Assembly (NCBI RefSeq): GCF_008933165.1
Contig: NZ_WBVQ01000002.1
Coordinates: 829,569 to 893,568 of the forward strand
Reading direction: 5' to 3'
Origin: Phaeocystidibacter marisrubri
GTDB lineage: Bacteria; Bacteroidota; Bacteroidia; Flavobacteriales; Schleiferiaceae
Length of the DNA: 64,000 bases
A program made the position numbers and the translations under genes. Below, piece by piece: positions 40,309-49,590 of this stretch. Under the pieces are notes generated by a model. The model saw only the letters and a list, made by a program, of their open reading frames with translations. It had not been told where the DNA came from and made no database searches. The stretch's first letter is position 1. Each line of letters begins with the position of its first letter.

Positions 40309-43206
40309 TTAAAATTTAAGTCGAACGCCTACTCGTGCCCAAAACGAGTAAAATTCTTTTTGTCTAACTCTTTGATTTGCTGGAGACCCTAAGTAGTATC
40401 TCAAGGGTTGATTGGTGATGTTTCGCACATCGGCGAACACTTGAAAGTGCTCTGTAAATTGGTAGTATGCATTAGCGTCCAGTCGCCATGCCTCACCGTA
40501 ATACTCATCTAAATCTTTGTCTACCCCAAGCTCATTCAAGAAGGCGTCGTGGTAATTTGCTGACAGTTTGATGTAGAACTTCTCATTGTCGTAAAACAAG
40601 GCCAAATTCAAAGTGTGTTTTGCCTGACCTGGAAGGGTGATATGCTCTACTCCTTCGCCTTCAAACAACACGTCGTAATCTCCACCAAAAATGATATTCT
40701 CCGAGAAGTCGTTTGCCGATCTACGTTGACGCATTTCTGCATCCGAATCTGTAAACGTATAGTTTGCAAACACCCCCAAATTGCGCATCCAACTGGTGGT
40801 CACTTTTCGCGCCATCCATTGGGTTTGAATCTCTGCCCCTCGCACATGAGCCGCAATACCATTCAATGGAATTTTGATGAGATATCGACTGTAATTGGAT
40901 TGGGTAGGATCCCCTTCATAGCCGAAGAATTGGTTGTTGAAAATAAAGTTGTCGATCTTCTTGTAAAACACGCCTCCCGACACCATATTCTGTCCTTCCC
41001 AGTAATGCTCTGCTAGAAGGTCAACATTGGTAGCGGTTGGATATTTCAAGTTCGGATTTCCATATGCCAACTCCTTGCTTTCAACGGTTTCGCGATAGGG
41101 AATCACTTCGTTGAAGTTGGGGCGGGCATAGTTATACGTCAGTGCCGCACGCAAGTTGAAGCCCGGACTGAGGGTGTATTTCAATTGCAGGTTGGGCAAC
41201 CAAAAATCTCGGGTTTGTGTGGCCGAAATGGTATCCAAACCCTCAAAATATCCGGAACTGGTTTTTGTGATGGCATATCCTTCATAGCTGATATCCGTGC
41301 GCTCATATCGTACTCCACCCATAATCATCAACTTCTTCCACTGATGCTGTGCCATGGCGTAAAAGGCATAGATATCCTCTGTCGCCAAATAATCTTCACC
41401 AAAAGTGAGCTCTCTGGTCTCCGTGATTCCCGAACTTCCGTACACGAAAAGACTTCGATATTCCTCAAAGAATCGACGCATATTCTCCCCATTCGGCATG
41501 GCTTCCAACACATATCCCCTGTTCAAAAAGTTGACATCTTGAAAGTCATCAGACACCGTTGCGAGCGTGAGGGGTGGCCCCGGAAGTGGGTACGTATTGG
41601 ACCGCTCAAAATAGGCCGCATACGATTGAGCGGTAATATCCCTGTTCTTATCCTTGTTTCGAACCAGTCCCCCAAACTTCACGAATCCGCCGTTCTCGGA
41701 GTTTCCATAAGGAAGCTTCACATTTAAGCGGTAGTTCAGATTGACATCTTCCGAATAGTAGTCCTCGAGGGTCAGTTGATCAAACTCAAAATTCGCATAA
41801 TCTGTGGCATTTCCGTTATTGCCGGGAAATGTCGCCACAGGATATTCCGGATCATTCATGTTGAATCGAATGCGAATGGCCTCCCCTACATTGCTGAAAG
41901 ACACTTCTAAACGATCGGGTTGTTCTTCAATGGCACGAGCATATGAAACTTCGTAATCCACAATAACATCGCTGTACTCATGCTCAGCCCCTAAACTTAC
42001 AACCGACAATTCCTGTATCCGCTTTCTGTCTCGCAGCTCATGATGGATACTCCCGTACAAGTAATTCCTCTCTGATGTTGCATCATCGAGTCCGTATACT
42101 TTCCGGCGACGCTGTTCATCCTCGACATAACGGTTGTACATCCCCGTTAAGATCAACGTGGTGTGCTCATCAACCTGATAATCTAAAGTTGTGCTCAATC
42201 CCGCTCTTTGACGAACGACATCATAATGGCGCAACTGAACATCATTGTACTGAATGTGGTAGTTATTTCGCCCCGTATCTCCGAAGAAAACGCCCTTCTC
42301 ATAATTGAATTCAATGTTATCTGCACCTTGATGCGTATACATGTAATTCGCATTGATGAGGAAACCGAAACGCTCTTTTCTGGCTCCGTAGCTAAACTGC
42401 AATTCACCATTGCCAGTCTTGCGCAGATTGTTGAATCCTCCTGCTGCAACAGCATTAATTTGAGGCGTGGTCGTTTCAGCTCTTTTGGTCACGATGTTCA
42501 CACTTCCCCCAATGGCATCGCCGTTCATGTCTGGCGTGAGCACTTTGGACACTTCAAGGGTTTGAATTTGGCTCGAATTGATGATATCCATACCCACTGT
42601 TCGCATTCCCGTTTCTGGAGATGGAAGCTGAATACCATTGACATTAAAGTTGGTAAAACTCGGAGGCGTACCGCGCAATTGCACGTACTTCCCTTCACCT
42701 TGATCACGAGAAACCGTGATGCCAGATACCCGTGAAATCGCATCGGCCGCATTCAAATCGGGAAAAGATTGAATTTGCTCCAACTCAACTATGTTCACAA
42801 TATTAGGAGCTTCTTCTTGTCGCTTTAGGGCTAAAACGGTGCCCTGGGCACGTGCTCGAACTTCTACTGTACCCAGCTCAGCGTGACTTTGCTCCAATGA
42901 AAACTGAACTTCAACTACCTGATCTTCAGATTCAACCACAATGGTAAAACGCTGAGAGACATAACCAAAGAACGAAACTTCAAACTCGTAGGTTCCGGGC
43001 TGAATACGGCGGACTTCAAACGATCCGTCGGTTGCTGCTACCACATCCCCCAAAGAAGTATGTGTGGAGATCAAAGCTCCGGGCAGCGGTTCACCGTATT
43101 CAACATCCATCACCTTGCCTCGAATGATGGCTGCATGAACAGCAGTAACACCAATAAAAAGAAAAACCGCAAGTAGGAATAGGCGAAGTGAATGCAAACT
43201 GTTCAT
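40309..43206 (-). CDS. TonB-dependent receptor paired with phytase
   Basis: 965 aa: signal peptide (...FIGVTAVHA), carboxypeptidase-like domain (about 26-115, IIRGKVMDVEYGEPLPGALI), plug (about 130-245, with SRDQGEGKYVQLRGTPP), and a large barrel ending YSFWARVGVRLKF. The plug/barrel layout fits the large TonB receptors that accompany surface hydrolases in Bacteroidetes. With the downstream phytase it forms a probable phosphate-scavenging operon. No operator could be recognised upstream. Confidence 0.92.
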   Translation of the reverse strand: MNSLHSLRLFLLAVFLFIGVTAVHAAIIRGKVMDVEYGEPLPGALISTHTSLGDVVAATDGSFEVRRIQPGTYEFEVSFFGYVSQRFTIVVESEDQVVEVQFSLEQSHAELGTVEVRARAQGTVLALKRQEEAPNIVNIVELEQIQSFPDLNAADAISRVSGITVSRDQGEGKYVQLRGTPPSFTNFNVNGIQLPSPETGMRTVGMDIINSSQIQTLEVSKVLTPDMNGDAIGGSVNIVTKRAETTTPQINAVAAGGFNNLRKTGNGELQFSYGARKERFGFLINANYMYTHQGADNIEFNYEKGVFFGDTGRNNYHIQYNDVQLRHYDVVRQRAGLSTTLDYQVDEHTTLILTGMYNRYVEDEQRRRKVYGLDDATSERNYLYGSIHHELRDRKRIQELSVVSLGAEHEYSDVIVDYEVSYARAIEEQPDRLEVSFSNVGEAIRIRFNMNDPEYPVATFPGNNGNATDYANFEFDQLTLEDYYSEDVNLNYRLNVKLPYGNSENGGFVKFGGLVRNKDKNRDITAQSYAAYFERSNTYPLPGPPLTLATVSDDFQDVNFLNRGYVLEAMPNGENMRRFFEEYRSLFVYGSSGITETRELTFGEDYLATEDIYAFYAMAQHQWKKLMIMGGVRYERTDISYEGYAITKTSSGYFEGLDTISATQTRDFWLPNLQLKYTLSPGFNLRAALTYNYARPNFNEVIPYRETVESKELAYGNPNLKYPTATNVDLLAEHYWEGQNMVSGGVFYKKIDNFIFNNQFFGYEGDPTQSNYSRYLIKIPLNGIAAHVRGAEIQTQWMARKVTTSWMRNLGVFANYTFTDSDAEMRQRRSANDFSENIIFGGDYDVLFEGEGVEHITLPGQAKHTLNLALFYDNEKFYIKLSANYHDAFLNELGVDKDLDEYYGEAWRLDANAYYQFTEHFQVFADVRNITNQPLRYYLGSPANQRVRQKEFYSFWARVGVRLKF

Positions 43207-43293
43207 CAGAGGATTTTCAGCAGATACCGAAATGCAATGGGCAACTGAACATCACCCATTGCAAGTCTTTGAAAAATGGACGGTAATTGATAA

Positions 43294-44310
43294 TTACTTG
43301 AGAATTACGCGCTCGGTGTAAACGCGCTCGCCTTGAGCAACGCGAAGGACGTACACACCATTAGCCACATCGGCTACGTTGAAGTGAATCACGTCTCCAC
43401 CCATATGGTTGTGCGACTTCACAACTTGACCATTGATGTTGAGCAGTTCAACAGAGGCCGCAGCATCTGAAGGGAGCTCTACATTCAATTTACCTTCGGT
43501 CGTTGGGTTCGGGTATACGTTCAATGCATTGAAAACAACTTCTTCGGTTCCCAATGGGCCGTTCACGTACACCAACAACATCGGGCGACGCTCTGGGTGA
43601 TTCGCACCATCCCCTGGATTTCCTTGTGGATCTTGGTCATCTGGATCAGCAATATTCTCGTAAGATGTAAACTCACGCGCATTCTCTACTGTGCTTGCTC
43701 CTTGATCTTCACCCAAAAGAATAAATGCCATGGCGTTGCCAGAAGCCCAACCCGGACGACCTACAATTTCCTCTACAATGCTTCCGATATTCGGAGACTT
43801 GTAGGGTTGCCAGATCACCCATTCTTCAGCAACTACCCATGAAACTTGTGCTGTTGTCTGCGGACGATCGGTTAGAAGATAAGTATCGTTGAAGTTGGTT
43901 TCATCGAATGTAAGCGCGTCATCGGTGGCTTCACCCACAATGGTGATATTGGCCACATCTGCGGCTGATTTTCCCTCATGTGCGTGAACCACTATAAAGG
44001 CAGAATCAATAGAAGCTCCCTGAGGAATCCACAAATCCACAAATCGGAATCCGAGGTGAAGTACATTTTGATCCGCTGGATCTCCTTCCCATCCCAAGTC
44101 CAAGTCGTCATCGTAACGACCATCCACTTCATCGTTCTCTTGTTCTACGTCATCCGTAGAAAGATCCAAAGTGACAACGGTTCCGTTATCTAGTGTGTCG
44201 GTAATTTGACCGCCCGTTCCTTCAATGTGGCGAATCAAAACACTCTGCTGAGCCATCCCGAAGAGAGAGGCCGTAACCAATGCAGTAGTAAGGAGTAATC
44301 TCTGTCTCAT
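43294..44310 (-). CDS. Secreted DNRLRE-like protein with T9SS type A sorting domain
   Basis: 338 aa. Signal peptide (...TASLFGMAQQ), then a beta-rich domain (about 20-245) with GLRF-like HLGFRFVDLWIPQGASIDSAFI, ITIVGEATDD and RPGWASGNAMAFILLGED, as in DNRLRE-type surface domains. The C-terminal sorting domain (LNVYPNPTTEGKLNVEL...VYVLRVAQGERVYTERVILK) marks T9SS export. It precedes the TonB receptor/phytase pair on the same strand by 87 bp the other way round (it is transcribed first). Role unknown. Confidence 0.82.
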   Translation of the reverse strand: MRQRLLLTTALVTASLFGMAQQSVLIRHIEGTGGQITDTLDNGTVVTLDLSTDDVEQENDEVDGRYDDDLDLGWEGDPADQNVLHLGFRFVDLWIPQGASIDSAFIVVHAHEGKSAADVANITIVGEATDDALTFDETNFNDTYLLTDRPQTTAQVSWVVAEEWVIWQPYKSPNIGSIVEEIVGRPGWASGNAMAFILLGEDQGASTVENAREFTSYENIADPDDQDPQGNPGDGANHPERRPMLLVYVNGPLGTEEVVFNALNVYPNPTTEGKLNVELPSDAAASVELLNINGQVVKSHNHMGGDVIHFNVADVANGVYVLRVAQGERVYTERVILK

Positions 44311-44456
44311 TTTGTAACGATTTTAGACGTTTAGATTTTCCGTGGACGAAGAGACTTTCGCTTCGTTCAACAGGGACAAAACTAGAGGCATCACGATCCG
44401 AAACTACTGGATGAACCGTTACAAAAAGGCAGTAAACACAAAGGATAACGTTACAA
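44310..44456. promoter_or_regulatory. Three CGTTACAA motifs in the divergent promoter region
   Basis: TTTTGTAACG (44310-44319), CGTTACAAAA (44417-44426) and CGTTACAA (44449-44456). The first is inverted relative to the others. They lie between the T9SS gene and the divergently transcribed regulator gene and could be its binding sites. Confidence 0.35.
44377..44384 (-). promoter_or_regulatory. Possible -7 element for the T9SS/TonB/phytase unit
   Basis: On the minus strand this reads TAGTTTTG, a perfect TAnnTTTG, about 65 nt before the ATG at 44310. The -33 element is poor (TTTCG). Confidence 0.35.
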
Positions 44457-44591
44457 TCAGGATACTTTAACGGGGGGTGCACCTTGACGTAATATTCGGA
44501 TAACACGAGGGTCGTTTCATTGCAAAGCGACCTTTCAAACGCAATAACAATTGTTCGAAAAAAGGAGGTCGGATGAAAAACTCCCACTGAA

Positions 44592-46223
44592 ATGCCACTT
44601 TCCCTACCTACACATTTTCAAAAGATTACACCTCTACTGACTTTATTCGTCCTGAGTCTTTCGGTCTATTCACAATCCGATTATAGAGAGGTGGAAAGGG
44701 AAGGATTTTCCGAAGCTATGGACAGCCTAATCGTGGAATCCATTGAACAATTGACGGACAGCATCTCCATAACAGACCCCCAAGTAGCACCGTTACAGCA
44801 GCTCCGCTTGTACAAGAAGTTAAGCGAGCTCTATTTTGAAAATGAACTCTTCAGCGAAGCACTAAAAATGGTGAATCTCGCTCTAGATTTCCAAAAAGGA
44901 GAATTGAAAACTCATCCCATTTTTATCGATTTCTACCTCTTGGCTGGTAAAATTGAACTGATCAGTCGGAATCTAGATGCCGTTATCTCCAATGCCGACA
45001 AAGCCATTGAACTATCAATTGCCACGAAACAACCCTCTCTTCATGCGGCAGGGTTAGCACTAAAGGGAGAAGCTTTTGAAAAGACAGGTGATGCGGAAAA
45101 GTCGCTTCAACTTCAAAACAAAAGTTTGGCGATCTATTTGGAGCTCAATGACACCCTCGGCATAGCCACCGTTTATAGTCATTTGGGAAGTGTTTATGAA
45201 GACCTCAGAGAGGAGGAATCAGCCTTGAAGTACTTCCTTAAATCGTATGAACTCATTGCCCACACTGAAAACGAATTGGTTCCCAACGTTCTCAACAACC
45301 TAGGGGATGGATATGGACGTACCAAGCAGTATGCAGAATCCATTGCCCATTATCAGGCGGCCCTCCAAGTGGCCGAACAAACCCACAATTTGCGCGAACT
45401 CAATGCGTCTCACGAAGACATTTCTGAGATACTCTACGAAAGTGGAGATTATGAAGGCGCATATAAACACTTGGAACTTGCCTATTTGCTAGAAGGTCAA
45501 ATCAATGAACTACAGAACAGGCGACAAATCAACGTCCTGAACGCAGTTCACGACACCAAAGAGCGGGATAGCCAGATTAAACTCCTCCAAAAGAAAGACG
45601 ACCTCAACTCCATTCGTCAACGTACGCTTTTGATCTCCATTGGAGCTCTCATTCTCCTCGTTGTCCTGTATTTCCTATATCTCAAAAAGCAGCAACGCAC
45701 TCAGATAGAATTGCGGGAATACCGAGAAAAATTGCTGAGCTCAGAGATAGAAAAACAGAAAATTGAAGAGTCAAACTTGCGACTCAACATCCGAAGTAAA
45801 ACGAAGGCCCTATCGAGCTATAGTCTGCACCTTTCCCAAAAGAACAACCTGCTGTCCGACATTTCTCACACCCTCACAGAACTGATGCGCAAACTGAGTG
45901 TTGAAAATCGGCCACACATAAAAACGCTCATCAAGAAAATAGACCACAACATTAAAAGCGACAGTGAATGGGATGATTTCAAAGTCTATTTTGAGCAGAT
46001 TCATCCTGAATTCATCCAAAACTTAGGAAAAGTGGCTAGTCAACCCCTCACTCCGGCAGACATCCGCATTGCCATGCTCATCCGACTCAATCTTACATCC
46101 AAAGAAATCGCTTCCATTCTTCGTGTTTCGCCTGATAGCGTGCGTGTATCTCGCCATCGCCTTCGCAAAAAGCTAGCGATTGATCACGAAAGCAGCTTGG
46201 TTGGCTTCTTAGCAGAAATTTGA
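44592..46223 (+). CDS. Membrane-anchored TPR protein with LuxR-type HTH
   Basis: 543 aa. Signal sequence (LTLFVLSLSVYSQ), six to seven tetratricopeptide repeats in the presumed periplasmic part (about 60-310), a single membrane span (LLISIGALILLVVLYFLYL, about 350-368), a coiled coil, then a LuxR/GerE-like helix-turn-helix (LTPADIRIAMLIRLNLTSKEIASILRVS, SVRVSRHRLRKKL). This layout is common in Bacteroidetes one-component regulators. It is divergent from the T9SS-TonB-phytase genes, its likely targets. Confidence 0.88.
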   Translation: MPLSLPTHFQKITPLLTLFVLSLSVYSQSDYREVEREGFSEAMDSLIVESIEQLTDSISITDPQVAPLQQLRLYKKLSELYFENELFSEALKMVNLALDFQKGELKTHPIFIDFYLLAGKIELISRNLDAVISNADKAIELSIATKQPSLHAAGLALKGEAFEKTGDAEKSLQLQNKSLAIYLELNDTLGIATVYSHLGSVYEDLREEESALKYFLKSYELIAHTENELVPNVLNNLGDGYGRTKQYAESIAHYQAALQVAEQTHNLRELNASHEDISEILYESGDYEGAYKHLELAYLLEGQINELQNRRQINVLNAVHDTKERDSQIKLLQKKDDLNSIRQRTLLISIGALILLVVLYFLYLKKQQRTQIELREYREKLLSSEIEKQKIEESNLRLNIRSKTKALSSYSLHLSQKNNLLSDISHTLTELMRKLSVENRPHIKTLIKKIDHNIKSDSEWDDFKVYFEQIHPEFIQNLGKVASQPLTPADIRIAMLIRLNLTSKEIASILRVSPDSVRVSRHRLRKKLAIDHESSLVGFLAEI

Positions 46224-46355
46224 AAGCCTCACCTCGTTCCCAGAATTCCAGATTACCAATTCCGAGGACTCGTACTTAGTACCCGTACCTCGTACCGCTC
46301 TAAACTTTCCACTCTCCCTCTTGTTACTTCCTCTTTGGCCCCTTCAACAATCAAC
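46224..46355. repeat. Short GTACC/CGTACTTAG repeat gap
   Basis: The gap holds degenerate CGTACTTAGTACC and CGTACCTCGTACC units (about 46270-46300). No gene is seen. Confidence 0.4.
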
Positions 46356-47099
46356 ATGAAGTCAACACTATTGGCAGGACTAAGCGTTGCAATTGCGACC
46401 CTGCCTTCTTGCAGCTCAACGGAAACCACAACGGCACAAGTTGCTCCGGAAACGGAAAAAACTCAAGCTCAAGCATTGGATGAGCGAAAGGCTAATTTTG
46501 CCCAAAGTGCTGATGAACGAACGCAAGAAATCTACAGAGAAGGTTTAACACAAGTCAGTGAAAGTGGTATTTTGGAAAAAGCCTTGAACGTAGGCGATAC
46601 CGCTCCAAACTTCACCTTACAAAATGCACTAGGTGGAGAAACCAGCTTGGCAGAAAACCTAGAAAATGGCCCTGTAGTCCTAGTTTGGTACAGAGGCGGA
46701 TGGTGTCCTTATTGCAACATCAACCTACACTATTTACAGGAAGAGCTTCCCAATTTCAAAGCGGAAGGCGCAAGTTTAATCGCCATCTCTCCTGAACTCC
46801 CAGATCAATCCATTTCTACTGCAGAAAAACACGAATTGGAGTTCGAAGTACTAAGCGACATCGGAAATCGTGTAGCCAAGCAATACCACGTTGTCTTCAA
46901 ATTGACTGATGAAGTTGCCGAGATCTACAACAACAAATTTGGGCTAAATGAGCACAATGGCGACACTTCAAACGAACTCCCATTGGCCGCAACCTACATC
47001 ATCAACACCAATGGCGTTATTGAATACGCCTTCCTGGATATTGATTACCGAAACCGCGCAGAACCTTCTGAAATCACGGAGTTCTTGAGGGGGATGTAG
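46356..47099 (+). CDS. Peroxiredoxin-like (AhpC/TSA family) lipoprotein
   Basis: I start at the ATG at 46356 (247 aa), which gives a lipoprotein signal (ATLPSCSST). The thioredoxin-fold domain begins at GDTAPNFTLQNALG and carries VVLVWYRGGWCPYCNIN, i.e. WCPYC with two Cys in CxxC spacing, instead of the PxxxTxxC site of standard peroxiredoxins. This defines the peroxiredoxin-like branch. It probably reduces peroxides or disulfides in the periplasm. It lies alone between the regulator and the peroxidase. Confidence 0.85.
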   Translation: MKSTLLAGLSVAIATLPSCSSTETTTAQVAPETEKTQAQALDERKANFAQSADERTQEIYREGLTQVSESGILEKALNVGDTAPNFTLQNALGGETSLAENLENGPVVLVWYRGGWCPYCNINLHYLQEELPNFKAEGASLIAISPELPDQSISTAEKHELEFEVLSDIGNRVAKQYHVVFKLTDEVAEIYNNKFGLNEHNGDTSNELPLAATYIINTNGVIEYAFLDIDYRNRAEPSEITEFLRGM

Positions 47100-47600
47100 G
47101 GGCAAACGTTTTAGGGGTTTCAGGGGTTATCTAGTAGTGTAGTAAGCTAGCAAAGGGGTTCAAGGCAATCGGGACTCTTCGTGCTTGTCTGCCTAGACGG
47201 TTCAGGGAATTGGTTAACTAAAGTCTATCCGGTCAAATAGCCTCTCAATACACAGAAAAGTTCAATACCGTCAATTATCTTGAATGGGAACCAACCAGCA
47301 AATTCTCCCAAAACCAAGTCAACAGGTATAAACACGCCTCAACTAGAGGTGCACTTCCAAAACTCAAAATCAACTCTAGTAACCTGACCTGAGTTGATCC
47401 TCACCGATGAAGTTGGATCAAATACGAATGGTGAGGTGGGAAAAACCATGTACTCTCCTTCCTCTATTGATGCGGACAATATTCCGCCTACGACCCTAAC
47501 CTTTGTAGATGCTCTGATAATGAAAAGTACTTCATGATATTATCAGATTCTTCATGAAGATAACGAATGACTACCTTAAAGGATGGTACGAAACGAATAC
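47100..47600. other. Gene-poor 500 bp with a repeat and an eroded frame
   Basis: ACGTTTTAGGGGTTTCAGGGG at the left belongs to the dispersed CCTAAAACC family. On the minus strand about 47350-47530 is open without an early ATG (STKVRVVGGILSASIEEGE, YMVFPTSPFVFDPTSS, VDFEFWKCTSS), perhaps an eroded gene. ACCGTCAATTATCT at 47267 also occurs at 22576 in the island, which may be chance. Confidence 0.35.
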
Positions 47601-49505
47601 TCAATACACCCCGCCAACCTTTCTCGCATTCCACTCTGGACGGCCATCCATCTTTGGAAGAGATTCTGGTGCAGTTCCGTTTTCGGGCAAATCCGTTAGC
47701 GCTTCCATAAACTCAATAATGTCCGCCAACTCAGCGTCGTTCAAACTCAAACTATCAAATGGCAGTGTTTGGTTCGGAACTTCAAAGCCCTTGCCGGCAC
47801 CACCTCCATTGTTATAGAACTCCATCACTTGATCTAGGGAAGTAAATACTCCGTTGTGCATGTATGGCGCCGTTAGTTTGATATTGCGTACCGTTAGCGT
47901 TTTAAAGCTATTATTGTAAATCTCTGAGCGCTCTTTCATGATTCCTTCTGAGCGACCCATATCAGGGTCCATTGCTGAATACATCGTATCAACAGGTACT
48001 CCCAGCACTTCCGTTTCTATATCTTGGAACAATGGAGGAACCAATCCGGCAAAGGTTGGAGCAAAGTGACAGGTGCCACATGCCGCCTTCCCCATAAACA
48101 GATTGTACCCGCGCTTCACACCTTCAGAAACCTCCGCTTCACCGCGTAACCAGCGATCTACAGGCGAATCAAAAGCCGAGAGCGAAACCACAAAAGACGC
48201 GATGGCGGTTTCCACATTGCGCTTGTTAATTTGCGCTCCTTCTCCGTAGGCATTCTCAAACAACTCGCGGTACTCTTTACTGTCGCTCAACCGCTCAACA
48301 ATAGCAGAATAAGTCATGTTGAATTCCTTCGGATTGAAGATCACATGATCAAATTGCGTCTCCAAGCGCTCTGTGCGCAAATCGTAAAAGAAGCGAGGAG
48401 AGAGAGCGGCATTGACTAAAGTTGGAGCATTTCGTTCAACCGTCCCATCAAAATGGAGTGAAATACTCTTTGGAAGTCCATCGGTAAACGCCAATTCTGG
48501 TCGGTGACAACTCGCACAACTACGCTGCACATTTTGGGATAAGATAGGATCAAAAAACAATTGCTTACCCAATGCAATCTTCTCGGGAGAGTACTCACCT
48601 TCTCGCATTTGGGTAAAGAAAAATGGATTGATCAAATCCGCCGAAAAGATGTGCTTGCTTCGGGTATTAACCGATTCAACACCTGCACTCGTTTCATCTG
48701 AAAACTCAATGTAGAGGATGCTCTGTGCAGTTAATGTCATCTGAAAAAGCGGCTCAATATAATCCACTGTAAAAGTGGCTCTATCAAAAGAATCGAAATC
48801 GGGATTATCCTCTAGAAAAGAAACCGCCCCATTCCATTTCTCTACAAATTCCGATGCAAACGCTGCATCCTTCTTCTCCAACTGATCATCATACAGCAGG
48901 ATGGCATCTCGAGCAGCGCCGAGAGCTATTGCGCTTTCCGCAATCGCCAAATCAGACCCAGGAGTATCAAAACCGGTCACGCCTTGTGCTAAGGTCCGAA
49001 TCAACTCAAGTCGAACAGCCTCAAAAATCTTACGATCATCAAAATTGTGATGACGAGCAAAAGTTTTGAGTTGAGCGGTTTGATCGCGCAGAACCTTGGA
49101 CTTTTCCAATAGAACACTCCATTCCATCTCATCGGTATACACCAACTCTTCCATGCGTTGTAACCCTTCGGGTTCAAGGACTACAATACCAGAAGTTTTA
49201 GGCTCCAAATGAGGCAAAGGTGCACCGTTGATAAAGTTGGCGTGCCATTCTGGATCAGCATAAGCCAAAAGGTATTCCACACGTTTAAACGCATTCCTAA
49301 GCTCAACAAAATCCGATTGCAATGAAACCGAATCTTTCATTCGAACCACTTCAGTAAACGAAGCGGCTTTACTCGCAAAATCATCAATACCCAATTCGTA
49401 GGAAGAAGCAACCCATTCCACTGGATTCTTTTCCATATTCTGAAATGCTGGAGTGATGCTAAGAACACTAGCCACACCCAAATACGCAATCCATTTCCCT
49501 TTCAT
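47601..49505 (-). CDS. Di-haem cytochrome c peroxidase with imelysin-like N-terminal domain
   Basis: I start at the ATG at 49505 (634 aa), giving the signal MKGKWIAYLGVASVLSITPA. Residues of about 25-280 are a helical domain with imelysin-like features (LRNAFKRVEYLLAY, NGAPLPHLEP, EPEGLQRMEELVY). The rest is a CcpA/MauG-type di-haem peroxidase with haem sites CASCH and CGTCH and a distal PYMHNGVF. Such enzymes detoxify H2O2 or oxidise substrates in the periplasm. It follows the PhoX-like gene on the same strand, with a hairpin between them. Confidence 0.85.
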   Translation of the reverse strand: MKGKWIAYLGVASVLSITPAFQNMEKNPVEWVASSYELGIDDFASKAASFTEVVRMKDSVSLQSDFVELRNAFKRVEYLLAYADPEWHANFINGAPLPHLEPKTSGIVVLEPEGLQRMEELVYTDEMEWSVLLEKSKVLRDQTAQLKTFARHHNFDDRKIFEAVRLELIRTLAQGVTGFDTPGSDLAIAESAIALGAARDAILLYDDQLEKKDAAFASEFVEKWNGAVSFLEDNPDFDSFDRATFTVDYIEPLFQMTLTAQSILYIEFSDETSAGVESVNTRSKHIFSADLINPFFFTQMREGEYSPEKIALGKQLFFDPILSQNVQRSCASCHRPELAFTDGLPKSISLHFDGTVERNAPTLVNAALSPRFFYDLRTERLETQFDHVIFNPKEFNMTYSAIVERLSDSKEYRELFENAYGEGAQINKRNVETAIASFVVSLSAFDSPVDRWLRGEAEVSEGVKRGYNLFMGKAACGTCHFAPTFAGLVPPLFQDIETEVLGVPVDTMYSAMDPDMGRSEGIMKERSEIYNNSFKTLTVRNIKLTAPYMHNGVFTSLDQVMEFYNNGGGAGKGFEVPNQTLPFDSLSLNDAELADIIEFMEALTDLPENGTAPESLPKMDGRPEWNARKVGGVY

Positions 49506-49528
49506 AGTACCTGTTTTTAGTAACGGCA

Positions 49529-49552
49529 CAAGGGGCCCAAATAGGCCCCTTG
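49529..49552. terminator. Hairpin between PhoX-like and peroxidase genes
   Basis: A perfect 9-bp stem CAAGGGGCC / GGCCCCTTG with a 6-nt loop, 24 bp before the peroxidase ATG. No T-run follows on the minus strand, so it may be an mRNA-stabilising or partial-termination hairpin. Confidence 0.55.
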
Positions 49553-49590
49553 CTCCGTAGAGTGGTTGGTTTTTAGTAGGTAGTTAATCC

